Notes: generated by a model from the sequence alone, not told the origin. Numbered from the stretch's first letter, positions 35,235 through 47,874 are shown. The stretch is 64,000 nt of DNA from Cryptomeria japonica (GCF_030272615.1 NC_081406.1:184141770-184205769); one strand, 5' to 3'. Program-made: numbers and translations.

Positions 35235-35879
35235 ATGGATAAGACTAATCTTCCTCACCCTATTCCTATGGATGTGACTATTCCTTCTCCTAAGAAGAAC
35301 AACAATATTTCTTCTAAGGTTAGAGATATATCACCTCCCCATGATGGACCCAGTCTCCTTCCTACACCCAATATTCCTCCTTTATATGGCATAGTTCCAC
35401 CTCCTTGCTCTTATAGAGAGAAGAGACTTGTCTCTCCTCTTGTCCAACCTTAAAGACCTCAACCTAAACATTCAACTATCAAAGAGGAGAATATTCCTCC
35501 TTCAACAAAAGTTCTTCCTTTCATAAATATTCCTCCTCCTTCTCAGTCTTCCGCTAAGACTCGACAAAATTGTTGTCCGAGAGACCGTTGATGAAGGCAT
35601 CATGCTTGAGCTCGGGAAGTTGTTCCTCAAACTATTCAATAGCCCAAGACTCCAATAGTTGATATGATTCCCTTTTATCCTAAGAAATATATTGAACCTA
35701 CATCTCCAAATCATAAGTTGCAAAAAACATGTGATGGTTTTACTCCTATTCATGTTCGTGCTCCTCTTTCTATAAATCTTGATGAAGAAATGAGTGAAAA
35801 TGTTATTCATGATGGCAATACAACTCCTAATGCTTCTGATAGTGACTATGAATATGTTGATATGGATAAGCATTTATAA
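35235..35879 (+). pseudogene. Proline-rich reading frames of unknown function
   Basis: Two frames (35235-35453 and 35664-35879) in the slot where pol would be. The first is Pro/Ser-rich (GIVPPPCSYREKRLVSPL). The second ends with an acidic tail (SDSDYEYVDMDKHL). A basic RERR-like patch lies between them. No similarity to known retroelement enzymes was recognised. It may be a family-specific extension of gag-pro. Confidence 0.4.
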
Positions 35880-36686
35880 CCTGAATTTTCAAAAACCCTA
35901 ATCCTAGCTCCTAGAATCGAACAAAGTGACTTAGCCCATGAGCATAGTCCTTGTTTGGATCTTGTGTTAGTTCCATCTATTGCACTCAATGTCTCTCCTA
36001 TGGTGTGTTGCCCACCTTCCTGAAATAGTGACCGGCAAGATCGGGAGGTGGATGTCATGCTAGATTAGAAATATTAGCATTGTAGATCTTCTCCCTCTCT
36101 CCTTTGTTTCTCTTTGTGACCATTCTTCTATGTGTACCCCTATTCTTCTATTTTTCCCTTAATGTCTACTTTAGGATACAAAGCATTGAGATCTCTTTTG
36201 GTCTCTTTCATGTTGACTCAAAAGACATCCTCTATTCCCTTTCTTCTAATGTAGTTTCCTTTCTTTGGGGAATGATGATTATTATATGCACATATACATA
36301 TATGATACACATGAGTTATCATATAGCATACTGACCTCGAGGAAAGCGAAACTACCTTGTTTTTGTGTTCATTATCCTTGGGTTTATTCCTTGAATGTGG
36401 GATAAATCCTTGCGATGACGTGCTCCCTTTCTTCTCTCTCTCTTGAGTGTATCCTACCTCAAAGCAATTGCTCCCGATAAGGCATGCGTGATCGCTTTAA
36501 CGTGGGGGCATACACTCCGCTCATATTTTCCTTCTTTGTACTTAGAGTTATTTAGTGAACTCGACTTTGCTTTATAATTTTGGGTATCTTTTTCATGACT
36601 ATAGTGAGGGGATCCTTGCTACTTGCAGTCATGGTTTTCCCTTCTTGATCTTCCCTTTTACTTTGTCAATCAATGTCGTAAGATCC
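35880..36686 (+). other. 3' untranslated part of the gag-protease element
   Basis: No gene seen. It ends at the TSD of the nested Copia, and the element resumes at 43388. Confidence 0.5.
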
Positions 36687-36691
36687 TTAGT

Positions 36692-37141
36692 TGTGATATT
36701 TTTACAAGATCAAGGGCACAATGAAAATAACATAAAAGAGACAATAGTATGAAAAGAACAAATTGTATTCTCATCAATATATAAATGATCAATTGGATTA
36801 ACCAATACAATGAATATAGGCCTGCATATATAGGCAAGGCCAAATGGATATATGAGCATACAATCATGACATGTCGCTCAATGAGAAACAAGGGTAGGTA
36901 AGAAAAAGTAGGGGTAGGTAGAAGAAATAATATAATATTCCACAAGAGGTGGATCACCCACCGAATGTGGAATGTAACAGCAAGATAAGACCACAAAAGG
37001 TAGAATTTCTCCTACAGCCATCATCCCTATGTTCACACTTTCCTAAGTGTCTCATATCCAAACTATGATGAGAAGCATTATCCTAAGTTAAATTAAGTAA
37101 AGTGTAATTATATCCTATAATAATAAATAATTACACCAACA
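36692..37141 (-). repeat. 3' LTR of the nested Copia
   Basis: 450 bp, plus-strand start TGTGATATTTTT and end ACACCAACA. Next to it at 37142-37150 is the minus-strand polypurine tract (AAGGGGGGG). Confidence 0.92.
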
Positions 37142-37150
37142 CCCCCCCTT
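37142..37150 (-). other. Polypurine tract of the nested Copia
   Basis: Minus-strand AAGGGGGGG immediately before the 3' LTR. Confidence 0.8.
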
Positions 37151-37429
37151 AAGTGCAACTTAGGGGAATGAAGACTCAAGTCAACAATGCAAGGTGGGTC
37201 TCGGCTATGAGGTCATGATAGGTACCCCAAGTACAATATAAAAATGCAAGCAAACCTATGCAATGTAATCTCTCACAAATGGAGAAAGGGAGAAAACCTA
37301 GTGGGAAAAAACTGCCCCCCTCAAAAAGAGATAAATGTACAAAGAGACTCTCAAAGAAGAAGGACAAAACCTCAAAGAGGAAAAAGTCACCCCCCATAAG
37401 AGAGAAAGGAGAAGTCAGCTGACCCCCCT

Positions 37430-40400
37430 AATGAAATATCCCGCATCTCTAAGAGAGATCGTAACTGTTGGAACTTACTCTCAGTGAAGGGTTTGGTGAA
37501 TATGTCTGCAACCTGCTCTACTATATGACAATACTACAAATCAATGACCTACTCCTGAATCAACTCTCGGATGTAATGCATATGAATCTTGATATGTTTG
37601 GTTTGCTGATGCTGAACTGAGTTCTTCAAGATTGCAATAGGACTCTAATTGTCACAATGGAGAACCCAAACTCTATGAGAATATGCTAAAGCCAAATAGT
37701 CATAGTCGCTACATTAATAGCCCCTTGATACTTTTCCTCAGTTGAAGAGAGAGCAATAGCATACTGCTTCTTGCTCTGCCAACAAATGGGGCCCAAACCA
37801 AGGTGGAAGCTATAACTAGAAGTAGACTTATGATAATCAAGATTGCTAGCCCAAGCAAAGTCTTGTGCCTGCTACATAGTGAGTCCCATAATGATGTAAA
37901 CCCTGGATGTAGTTTAGGATGCATTTAGAAACTTTCCAATGAATCTCATGTGGTTCCTACATGAAGCAAGAAACCATGCCAACCACAAATGAAATGTCAA
38001 GGCATGTGTGAGTCAAGTAGATGAGACTACCCACAAGCTGATGATACAATGTGGCATCAACTGGTGGAGAAGAGCACTTAGCCTCAAGCTTGACTCTTGA
38101 AAGAAAGGGAGTCGATGCAGGCTCACAATCAGCCATATGAAGCATGCAAGTAGATCAAGAGCATACTTTGGTTGTGATAGTGTAATCTTGGAAGGTGACT
38201 GTGAAATCTCTATCCCGAGAAAGTAGTGCAAAAGACCCAAGTCAGTTGTACAAAATATGTCATGCAAAGCAGATTTGACACTACTAATGATGGATGAGGT
38301 ACTCCCTATAATGATCAAATCATCAACATAGAGCACAAGTATCACGTGTGAGTCATCCTATCACAAAATATAGACATTTTGATTGCAATGACACCCAGTG
38401 AACCCTATTGAGAGAAGGAAGGAATCCATCTTGGCATACCAAGCCCTAGGGTCCTTCTTAAGGCCATAGAGAGATTTCCTCAATCTGCAAACCAATGAAG
38501 AATCCTAGATGAAACCCTATGGCTGCTCCATATATATCTCCTCATTAAGATCCCCATGAATAAAATCATTCTTCACATCCATTTGATGTACAAACCAACC
38601 ATGAGCTGCAACAATAGCAAGTCTCAAACGAATGGAGTTCATATTGGCTATGGGCGCAAAGGTATCAGTATAGTCAACACCTGAAACCTGAGAGAAACCT
38701 TTCACAACAAGTTGAGCCTTATACTTATCCACACTACCATCCCTTGCAAACTTGGTTTGATAGATCCACTTACATCAAACCATCTTTCTCCCCTTAGGGA
38801 GAGGGAATAATTCCCATGTGTTGTTCCTCATCAAGTAACTACAGTCTTCCTCCATATCTTGGTCCCATTCGAGAACCCCTAATGCTTCCTTAAATGTTTG
38901 TGGATAGAAAGCAATAGCAATGTATGCATGTGGAAGGTCCTGATGTTGTGATTGAGTCCTCTGTGTATCTGAAGGATCCCCAACAAGAGAACCCATTGAC
39001 TCAAGTGTTTATCGAGCCCAATGAGGTCTAGGTGGAGGTGGAGAATGAGGATCCTCAACTACAAGTGGACCCTACAGAGGTGTAACCATGCGAGTCAAAT
39101 TTGAAGGAGTCTCACCATCTGAATCACTATCATCACTCTCCAAAATGGAGGAAGGTAGAGGAGGAAGGGAGGATAAGCTAGGTGAGCTTTCCTCAAAATG
39201 AACACTCCTCCCAATAAACACCTCATGTGTCTTAGGATCCATCAATCGATATTCCTTAACACCATCGGGATATCCAACAAAAATACAAGGCCTACTCTGA
39301 GGTTCCAATGCCTTGTGTTTCTGCAAAGGAATACGAGCCCATGCTGGACACCTAAAGACTCTGAAATGTCTCACAATCGGTTTCCTACCAGCCCAAGCCT
39401 CACAAGGAGTAATACCTATCAAATCTTTGTGAGGAACCCAATTTTGGATGTGTGTGGCGCAACTGATAGCCTCTGCCCAAAAGGCAGGATCAAGAGAACG
39501 TGAATGTATCATACAACTAGCCATTTCCTTGAGAGTTCTATTCTTGCATTCTACAACTCCGTTCTGTTGTGGAGTGTAGGCAGCTGAATGTTGAAGATCA
39601 ATCCCCTCAAATGTACAAAAATCCTCAAGTCTTTTGTTCACATATTCCCTTCCATTATCTATGCGAAGAATCTTGACCACTTTCCCTGATTGCTTCTCCA
39701 CATGAGCCTTGAAGTCTAGAAATTTGTCAAACATTTCACTCTTATGAACAAGAAAATAGACCCAAGTGAAACGGGAGTAGTCATCAATGAAGGTGAGGAC
39801 ATAGTGGGTCCTACTAAATGAAGGTGATGGAAATGGACCTGCTACATCGCTATGAACAAGTTGAAGAACTTCCAAAGCTCTCCAAGTTTTCCCCTTATCA
39901 AACTTCTCCTTGAGATTCTTTCACATGGAATATCCTGAACATATACCCTTTGAAAAACTATTTTTAGGTAGACCTGTGACCATGTCGTTAGTGCTAAGCT
40001 GCTAAAGATTGCGGTAGTTGAGGTGACCAAACCGCTCATGTCATAGCTTACTTTCTAAATTTGAATGAGTAAGCAAGTACCTAGAAGGAGAACTTGGCAC
40101 AAAGTGGGAGAATGAATAAAGCCTTGATTTGTCATTGACTTGTCCCACTGCTACCAAGGCATCATTATCAAGTTCCTTTACCACAACTAAATCAGGTGTA
40201 AACTCAACCTTTTTCCCATTCCCATAGTGAGTGATTTGGTAGATAGAGAGAAGATTGGTAGACAAGTTAGGAACATAAAGAACATTCTCAAATGTTCCAA
40301 CATCCATGTCAATTGAACCTTTCCCTTCAACCTTAATGTGTGTATCATCACCTATGTAAATGTGAGGTACCTTTGATGGCTCCAATGAAGAAATTTCTCC

Positions 40401-40480
40401 TTTGTAAACCCATGTGATAAGAGGCACCTGAGTCAAGTATCCACTGTTGTGAAGAACCTATTTTAGCCACAAAAGCTTTC
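37430..40480 (-). pseudogene. Copia pol: protease-integrase-RT-RNase H
   Basis: Minus-strand order: protease DSGASYHM near 40415-40435; integrase core in the long frame 39072-39875 (HSDVAGP, DNGREY, AAYTPQQNGVVECKNRTL with the catalytic Glu); RT pieces at 38517-38732 (HQMDVKNDFIHGDL) and 38013-38345 with YVDD at 38319-38330 and FLGIEI; RNase H remnants near 37700-37930. The region is cut into at least six frames by stops and frameshifts, so no active enzyme is expected. The domain order identifies Ty1/Copia. Confidence 0.88.
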
Positions 40481-40589
40481 CCTTTTCCCTTAGACTATGA
40501 GGAAGTAGAAGGAGATTATTCCTTCTTGTTGTAGGCAAATGGCAAATTGATGTTGTTTTTCTTAAGGAGATGTGTCAACTCATCAACTT

Positions 40590-41437
40590 GCTTGGTGTGG
40601 CATCGATGCTCATCATAACCATACTTCTTGCAATAAGCACAAGTTGGCTTATCCTTCTTAGGTTGATTCCCCTTCTTGCAACAAGATGAAAATTCACCTT
40701 GTGATGGAGAGGATGATTGTCCTTTTTCCTATTGTGGCTTTGACTTAGATTTCTTGTTGTTGTTGTTGGAATCTTTGCCTTGACTCCCGTGACTCTCTTG
40801 ATTAGCCACCAAAGCCTTGGACTTTGAAGACTTGAGAATCCCCATGTTCAACAACTTAGATTGTTCCAACATCAACATTTCTGTGAAAAGTATCAAATGT
40901 AGGCATAGTGTAGGAACTCCCCACTATCAAACGATGAGTTTGTAAGCTACAAACAAATGTTGCATATTCAGGTGAAAGCTTGTCCAACCAATTGAATATC
41001 AACTGAGTATATTTTTTGTCAATTCCAAAATCCTTAAGCTTTGCTCTTAGCTCATTTTCTTTGGTGACATAATCTTGGATTGTATCAAAAATCTTGGGAT
41101 CCAAGTTGGTGAGCTCATTGTCAATCTTGTAGCCTCTGATTTCATCAACTTGACCATACAATTTCTGAAATATTTCCCAAGCCTCTTTGATTGTAGAACA
41201 CTTCTCAATGTGAAAAATGAGGTCATCTGATACATACTTACGCAAAGTTCCAAGAGCCATGGAATTTTTAGTGAGCCATTCTAATTGAGCATTATGATCA
41301 ACCTTAGGATTTGGTGGTTCTTCTCTTGTTCCATCTATGTAATGTGTGAGCCCTTTTTCCATTAGTTTGCTCTACACTTTAATTTTCCAAGATGCATAAT
41401 TATGTGGAGTTAAAGGTGGAAATTTATGAGGACTCAT
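40590..41437 (-). pseudogene. Copia gag
   Basis: The likely ATG is at 41435-41437 (MSPHKFPPLTPHNYASWKIK). About 20 codons later Trp-type TGG reads TAG, after which the frame stays open to 40856. A UBN2-like capsid domain follows (TIKEAWEIFQKLYGQVDEIR, ELRAKLKDFGIDKKYTQLIF). The zinc knuckle at 40600-40641 reads CAYCKKYGYDEHRC, with Tyr in place of the first His, so it is probably defective. Confidence 0.8.
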
Positions 41438-42919
41438 AGCAACAAAAATGAAAGAGAACGAGGAAAGAGAGGCACAATCACACAAGACACCCTCTCAAAT
41501 TCACTCAATAAGAGAATCCCCCCACAAAAAAAAATGTTGATTTGGCACTTTATACTTAGTGTGTGTACAATGGGCCACTTGCAAAAAATGGCAAAGTGGA
41601 CTTCTAATTTCAACTTTACAACTGCCTCAAAGAGGCCAAAGGAGACTCAAACTAATAATGCAAGAGATCTAAACTAAGATCCAAGCAAATTACAAATACT
41701 AAGTAAGCCAAAAAAGACCAATATCTGAAAGTACAATATTCACTCAAAATATTTGCAAATTGATGACAAATTATGAAATTAGACAAAAAAAATTGGCACC
41801 TGAAAAGGAGGTCGTATGAGCCCAAACGAAGCCTTTGAAGTTGCGAAATTGAGGATTGGACAAGTACACCTGAGAGAATCTAAAAATAACCACACCACTG
41901 CAAAGAGCATGAAAAATTAGCCCAAATAAAAAAATATTGCACCCAAAAAGGAGCAAAATTGAGCAAGTTATGAGCCTCAAAAGTTGACCCAAAAAACCAA
42001 ACTGCTCAACGGAGACAGGTCTAAAATTTTCAAAAAAACGTTGACATGGGCTAATGTCAGCAATTTTCTATGTTAAATTTGACGCCCGTATAACTGTCAA
42101 AATGGTTGCTGCACCCTTCTCCCTGGGTGTACGGATAGCTAACATGGCAGATGACTATACAGATGGCATGGCAGCTAGCTGGGCAGGTGACGTGTCACAA
42201 TGTTTTACCCACGGGCCAATGCCCTCCTGCCATGTGGTGGATGTGGGTTCATTGGAGGGAGGTGATGTGTCCAGTCGATGAAGCTTGATGTGGAGTGTAG
42301 GCGGCAAGAGGAGTTGCGGTCATCGATTACCGATGGCTGAGGCCGGCGAGGTAGTGGGGCCGACAACGATGGTCGGGACTGACAGTGTGGTCGTCAGAGT
42401 CGGTAAGAGGTTTTCAGAGCTGGCAGGTGGTGACCAGGGCTGACAGCGGTGGTCAGGGCCAACAGGAGGTCATGGTGGGGCCAGATGTCGGTGGATGTTG
42501 CAAGGGCTGTCAGAGGTCAACGTTGTCAAGTGCTGTGTCAACGTCGTCGGGAGAGCCAGAAGAAAAGGACGCTGCCAGCATAGGTACAGTTTGTGGTACA
42601 CCTACAGATTATGCAAGTTGCAGGTACAGGGGTGGGGTCAACGTACCCCCCCCCGCCCCCCAAATTTTGTTTTTTCAAACAAGCTTTTTTGAAAATCTGT
42701 ACCGTACTACCCAAATTGCGCAAAAAATTCCAACAACACCCAAAATTTGACTTTCACCAAAATAGGTCGAGTTTATACTCAATTTTTATGGAAACGACCT
42801 CCCGAACACAATGGTGAGGTCAAAAATGCTCTAGGATGCCTCCAAAATGTGTAGTACCTCAGATCCAAAATTAGAAGCCTTCCAATATGTCTCCCAAAAC
42901 CAATCAATGAAGCCCCAAT
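41438..42919 (-). other. Long leader of the nested Copia with a GC-rich repeat zone
   Basis: No gene. Between about 42240 and 42560 the base composition turns GC-rich and a GGTGGTCAGGGCTGACAGC-like unit repeats degenerately. At 42639-42660 the plus strand is C9-G-C6, giving G-rich runs in the transcript strand. Confidence 0.5.
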
Positions 42920-42932
42920 GGCTCTGATACCA
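42920..42932 (-). other. Primer-binding site, initiator tRNA-Met
   Basis: Minus-strand TGGTATCAGAGCC directly abuts the LTR at 42933. Confidence 0.92.
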
Positions 42933-43382
42933 TGTGAGGTTTTTCCAAGATCAAGGGCACAATGAAAAGAACATAAAAGAGACAATAGTATAACAAGAAC
43001 AAACTGTATTCTCATCAATATACAAATGATTAACTGGATTAACCAATACAATGAATATAGGCTTGCATATATAGGCAATGCCAAATGGATATGTGAGCAC
43101 ACAATCATCACATGTGGCTCAATGAGAAACAAGGGTAGGTAAGAAAAAGTAGGGGTGGATAGGAGAAATAATATAATATTCCACAAGAGGTGGATCACCC
43201 ATCGAATGTGGAATGTAACAGCAAGATAAGACCATAAAAGGTGAAATTTCTCCTACAAACATTATCCCTATGTGCACACTTCCCTAAGTGTCTCATATGC
43301 AAACTATGATGAATAGAATTATCCTAAGTTAACTTAAGTAAAGTGTAATTATATCTTATAAGAATAAATAATTACACCAACA
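42933..43382 (-). repeat. 5' LTR of the nested Copia
   Basis: 450 bp, aligned with 36692-37141. Followed by TSD TTAGT. Confidence 0.92.
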
Positions 43383-43489
43383 TTAGTCCACTGAGGGCTT
43401 GGTGCATCTTGCCTCCTTAACGTGGTAGAAGTCTTTCAATCTTGTCTCCTTGTACTTTACTGGCAGTATTGGCATACACTTATACTCCC

Positions 43490-43507
43490 GCTAAAGTGGG
43501 GGCTAAA
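43490..43507 (+). other. Polypurine tract region of the gag-protease element
   Basis: The AAAGTGGGGGCTAAA sequence just before the 3' LTR is the form often seen in Tat/Ogre-type gypsy elements. Confidence 0.65.
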
Positions 43508-44712
43508 TGTAGTGTCATAAAATTGTAACCTTTGCAATTTGTGACCATATTAGGGTCTTCACGTTGGCGATTTGAATCACCAAGCCTGATCGGAGAACCG
43601 ATACTTGCTCATCCCTAGAAACTGGACTTTTTCTACCCTTCACACTACCTGAACCTGCTTCTTGTCCTGAGACAAGGGCAAGATAGGGGCGTGGCAGCCC
43701 TATCCCCCCTAGGATAGGGGTGCCCCTGTCCTTGCCTTATTTCAGGGCCCCCTCTGTCCTATCTTTACATTGGACTTTGCATAAAGCAGGAAAAATTTCC
43801 CTATGCCGACCTATGACAAAAAATCAATCAATTAACCCTAATTGACGAATATATAAGTCACATTTGTCCTCTCATTTGCATAAGTTCAAGAAGCAATAAG
43901 TTAGATAAGAAAAGAGTGGGCATAAGTTCAAGCAATCAACCATTCAAGCATTCCTTTCTAGTATTGAGCATTCTCAAGTCTCCCTTCAAGGCTAGGTGTT
44001 GCATTCAAGTCAAGGATTCAACCATTGAAGAGGAGATCCCTTTCAACATTCAATTCCATACAAGAAAATCTACCTACACTCTACTACAACCTCCCTTGAG
44101 GTGAATTACATTTCAGTCTTTCATTTACATTTACTTGCAAGTACTTTCTTTCATCATTTGGTTAATTCCAAAACTGGGGTTTGACCTGAAGGCAAACCCC
44201 CAATCCCAACCCCTTTTCCTCTCTTTTTTGTGTGTAGGTTGCAAGTGTGCATTAGACTCCATTTGCAGAGTCCATAAAATCATTTTCATTTCACAGATTT
44301 TTTGGAGGACCGTGTACACTTTCAACATAATTCCGACAACTTCTCCTCAAATTCGCAGGGCGGCTTCATCTTGACATATTATAGACAGATCCAGGTGCAC
44401 AACTTCATCTCACGCTTCTATTTTAAGTTATAATCATTTCTTTGCTACTTTTGCAATTAGTCTCAAAACGCATAATTCAACCATTTTCCATTCTAAAAGA
44501 GGGGTTAGCTTGTCATTTCTATCTTATTATCAATTCGTCTAGTATTCAATCTCTTCCTTAAGAGATTGGATCTAGTGAATTTCCCCCCCTCTTTTAATGT
44601 AATGTGGATAAAGTGTTTGAAGGGAAATCCGTAGTGAAAGTTTCATCTCTCCTCAGAGGGAAGAAAAGCTTTCCTCTTGATCTCTCCATCATTCACTTTT
44701 CCCCACATCACA
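43508..44712 (+). repeat. 3' LTR of the gag-protease element
   Basis: 1205 bp, aligned with 30169-31422 and about 50 bp shorter. Followed by TSD ATCAC. Confidence 0.9.
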
Positions 44713-45290
44713 ATCACTATCATATATTTATCATTTCGAACACATTATATCATTTTCATTTTATTTATCATCACATCATTATTACATCATAACATCATTT
44801 TACATTATACCATTTTCATTAACCAATATCATTATTTTGCATTAACTCATTTTAATCATTTTAACACATCATTAACATTCTACATCTTAATAACATCATA
44901 CACACATAACAGAGTCATCTACATCATACAACTAGTACATGAGCATACATCCATAAACATGCACTATATCACAACCACCTACATACATTATCCACATATA
45001 CATACATCATCATATATAAATTCATCATGAAAACAATCATCATCACAAAGCATCATAAAAACATATACAATCTATGACATATCGCATCCATAAACTCACA
45101 TGCATTCTGCATACACAATGAATCATCATAAAACATCTCATATCACCATCGCCAAAAAGGAGATCTATCATATATCTATCATCAAAATAAAGTACATATG
45201 AATCAGATACAATGATGTCAAAAATATCAGCTACCAAGAGCCATCCAAGTATTAGTAAATAACAATATCACAATGTCAGATTACGAAAGG
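44713..45290. repeat. TCAT-rich low-complexity block (right part)
   Basis: Continuation of 28931-30163 beyond the gypsy insertion, grading into AT-rich sequence downstream of the PMD pseudogene. No gene. Confidence 0.65.
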
Positions 45291-45301
45291 CAAAATACAT
45301 A

Positions 45302-45921
45302 TCAAATGGCACTCTCGTCAGATGTCATGGCACCCCCACCACCACCCTCACCATCTCGTCGCAGAGGAACCATAACACCCCTGCTACTCTAGCCCCTTTG
45401 AGACCACTTTAACCTCGCTTGCTGCATCTGGGAGTAACTGATAATCCACTGACTGCTAGGTACTACCTGCTTGTATAATCCCTGCCAGTAGTCAATCTCT
45501 GCTACTGCCTATTGCATCTCTCTCATCACCTCGACTATACGGCCCTGTCCTTGTACTCCCTCCAACACTTAGATCCTATCATGTGCCTGCCTTGGCCTAT
45601 CCGCCACATCATCCATCTCCCTTAGTACCACAGTCAGCTTGGCCTTTCGAGAAAACAACTAAACATTTCAAGTGGCAATCTCTGCATCTCGATCATCTAA
45701 CTAGGCCCTTAAGTCCCAAATGCCATCCTCTGTGGAAGTAAGATGCATTTGCAACCACACTATCATGACTTCATGGTCTCCCTATCCTCCCCCACCCATC
45801 TCTATATCTTTGCAACCTTCTGCACCTGCATCCCCACCCATCTTTGTATCTCTGCTACCTCCTGCACTTGCATCTCCCCCCATGTCTCCTCCTACACCTA
45901 TGCAAGTCGCAATGGAGGAGA
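45302..45921 (-). pseudogene. PMD pseudogene, C-terminal part
   Basis: The minus-strand reading continues the pseudogene from 52203 across the inserted LTR element. It is Gly/Asp-rich at first (two 48-bp-like units near 45785-45900). A helical, charged stretch with several stops follows. It ends with another Gly-rich segment and TGA at 45302-45304 (GAMTSDESAI then stop). The link to the N-terminal part rests on strand, order and the shared Gly-rich composition at the break. Confidence 0.45.
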
Positions 45922-46690
45922 CATTCTACACTCTAATGAGAAATGACAGTGTTGTCATTGATGACAACCTACCAGAAATGTACAGGAAGCCACCCAACAT
46001 TCATCTGGTAAATCACTGACAAACACTTCACTGACAACGACGAGAATGTATACCGACACCCTAGCCGACAGGAACAAACTTTTGTTTATTGTATTTGATT
46101 GTAAATATCTTTTTGTAAAGTTGACATGGCATATTGTAATAGACTCGTATATGTATGAGATCTTGTAAATCATTTTGAGATGATATAATAATGGATGTAG
46201 AGAAGTGATGAGTGAATATTAAGGTAGATTTTGTATAAGGTTTATGGTTATAGTATGAGCTTAAACCGGTACTGAACCTGGCATGGCAAATGCTAAATTG
46301 TAGCAGTACATTATATTGGATTCTCATAATCCATTTTGTAAGTCAGTGAGACTTCCATTTTGTAATTGAGTAGTGAGCTCTAGGCAGTTGGCCTTCCTGT
46401 ATGTGCAGGCTCGTCTTGTAAGTAATATCCATTCATTGGTCAGTGAGTGAATATTGTGGGTCACAAATCCCACTAAGGTTTTTCCCACACTAGATTTCCT
46501 TGTTAAACATCTTGTGTTATGGTGCGCTTTCTATGTTGTCTTTACTATTCCTATTTAATGCATTAATTCTTGCCTACTGCTACACTGTTTTAGAATGCAA
46601 AATACTTAATAAGGTTAAAGATTTTGTTCATCGGTTAGATACTGATTCACCCCCCTCTCATTATCTTTGGGACTATCATTAATCGTAACA
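45922..46690 (+). repeat. 5' LTR of the non-autonomous element
   Basis: 769 bp. It aligns with 51423-52202 from CATTCTACACTC onward and ends AATCGTAACA. Poly-C tract of 6 at 46650-46655. Confidence 0.88.
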
Positions 46691-46692
46691 AT

Positions 46693-46705
46693 TGGTATCA
46701 GAGCC
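46693..46705 (+). other. Primer-binding site, initiator tRNA-Met
   Basis: TGGTATCAGAGCC, exact over 13 nt, 2 bp after the LTR, with the same spacing as in the Copia at 10037. Confidence 0.9.
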
Positions 46706-46761
46706 TGGTCTTCTATTTTCAAAAGTCTAACAGCTTGAGGAAGATTTTGACACCGTTACAG

Positions 46762-47874
46762 ATGGAGAACTTAAGAAAGCAATTAGAAGGAGCTCTTGTG
46801 GACTGTGATGCGGAGAAGTTGAAAAATATCAAACTTGAAGATGATATGAGGACTGCACAAGAATTCATTCAAGGACTTCAGGAGAATCTCACTATTGCTA
46901 GAAATAAGAGAAAAGAACTTCATGAGAAGATGTAGAGTGATGATGATGAAAAGGAAACTCTTAATGTACTTGTAAACAAGATGAGGCAAGAAAACATGAC
47001 TTTGAGGAATGAAATGCAAGACATGACTATGAGATTTTGTAAAGACATTGAAGATAGAAAGAAGAATGAAGATGACTTGACTAGGAGACTCAATGCTGCT
47101 AGAAATGAAAATCTAAGACTCAGTCATGAAAATGATATGTTGAAGACAAATTTGATTCACATGGGACATGATAAAATTGAACTTATGAGACAAAAGGGAA
47201 TTATGGAAAATGAGTTGGCTACTACAAGTCAACACAAAGAGAAATTCAAGAAAAGTTTAGAAGAACTTGATGGTATGCTGAAAAGTCGAAAACCCAATGG
47301 AGACACTAATGGGCTTGGATTTGAAGTTGGAGAAATTTTTGGTACTGCAAACAATCATGATCACAGTAAACCGGTAAGACAACCTAATGCTTAAAAATTT
47401 AATGGGAAATGCTTTAACTGTAACAAGTATGGTCATAGAGAAAATAAGTGTAGATCTAGAAACAATCAGAACATTAATGCACCCACCGGTCAATGTTCCA
47501 AATGCAACAAAATTGGTCACAATTTAGAAAATTGCAGAATGAATGTAAGATATTATGTTTGTGGAAGATTTGGGCACTTAGCTAATCAATGCAGAACACA
47601 AACCGGCATAGGATATGGAAAGGCTATTCAGAAGAACAATGTGACTTGTTATGCTTGTAACAAGATTGGACATATTGCAAAATTTTGTAGAAGCAAGACT
47701 TCACCGGAAAACAATAAAGGACCCAGTTTGAAAGGGAAAGAGAAGGTTGATGAGGTAAAGCAAGAATTTTCAAGACAATGGATTAGAAAGACAGATCAGA
47801 ATGTTGATGAGACTATTCCTTCACTGGTAGAACAAAGTATTACTCCACCGGTAGGAGACTCTTCATCCAACTGA
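46762..47874 (+). pseudogene. ORF1: coiled-coil protein with four CCHC zinc knuckles
   Basis: A single frame of about 371 codons from ATG 46762, interrupted only by TAG at 46933-46935 and TAA at 47392-47394. The first 200 residues are strongly charged with heptad-like spacing (ENLRLSHENDMLKTNL, KSLEELDGMLKS), suggesting a long coiled coil. Four knuckles follow: CFNCNKYGHRENKC, CSKCNKIGHNLENC, YYVCGRFGHLANQC (first Cys is Tyr) and CYACNKIGHIAKFC. It probably acts as a nucleic-acid-binding gag substitute. It lacks a UBN2 capsid domain that I can recognise. Confidence 0.75.

Larger units (their letters stand above)
36692..43382 (-). mobile_element. Complete Ty1/Copia element nested in the gypsy element
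   Basis: Two 450-bp LTRs (36692-37141 and 42933-43382) are flanked by TSD TTAGT (36687-36691 and 43383-43387). On the minus strand: 5' LTR at right, PBS abutting it, a 1.5-kb leader, gag, protease, integrase, RT, RNase H, PPT and 3' LTR. Each gene region has stops and frameshifts. The equal LTR lengths and clean TSD make the boundaries secure. Confidence 0.93.
30169..44712 (+). mobile_element. Gag-protease-only Ty3/gypsy-like element, split by a nested Copia
   Basis: LTRs at 30169-31422 and 43508-44712 both start TGTAGTGTCATAAAATTG and end CACATCACA. TSD ATCAC is at 30164-30168 and 44713-44717. Without the nested Copia (36692-43387) the internal region is about 5.4 kb. It holds a long AT-rich leader, gag, a retropepsin-like region and a proline-rich region, but no RT, RNase H or integrase. 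It therefore needed enzymes from elsewhere. Gag resembles the Tat/Ogre group. Confidence 0.88.

Noticed and set aside
42620-42665. Assembly gap or vector sequence at the C-rich run
   Set aside because: Sequence continues normally on both sides within the Copia leader; no vector motif.
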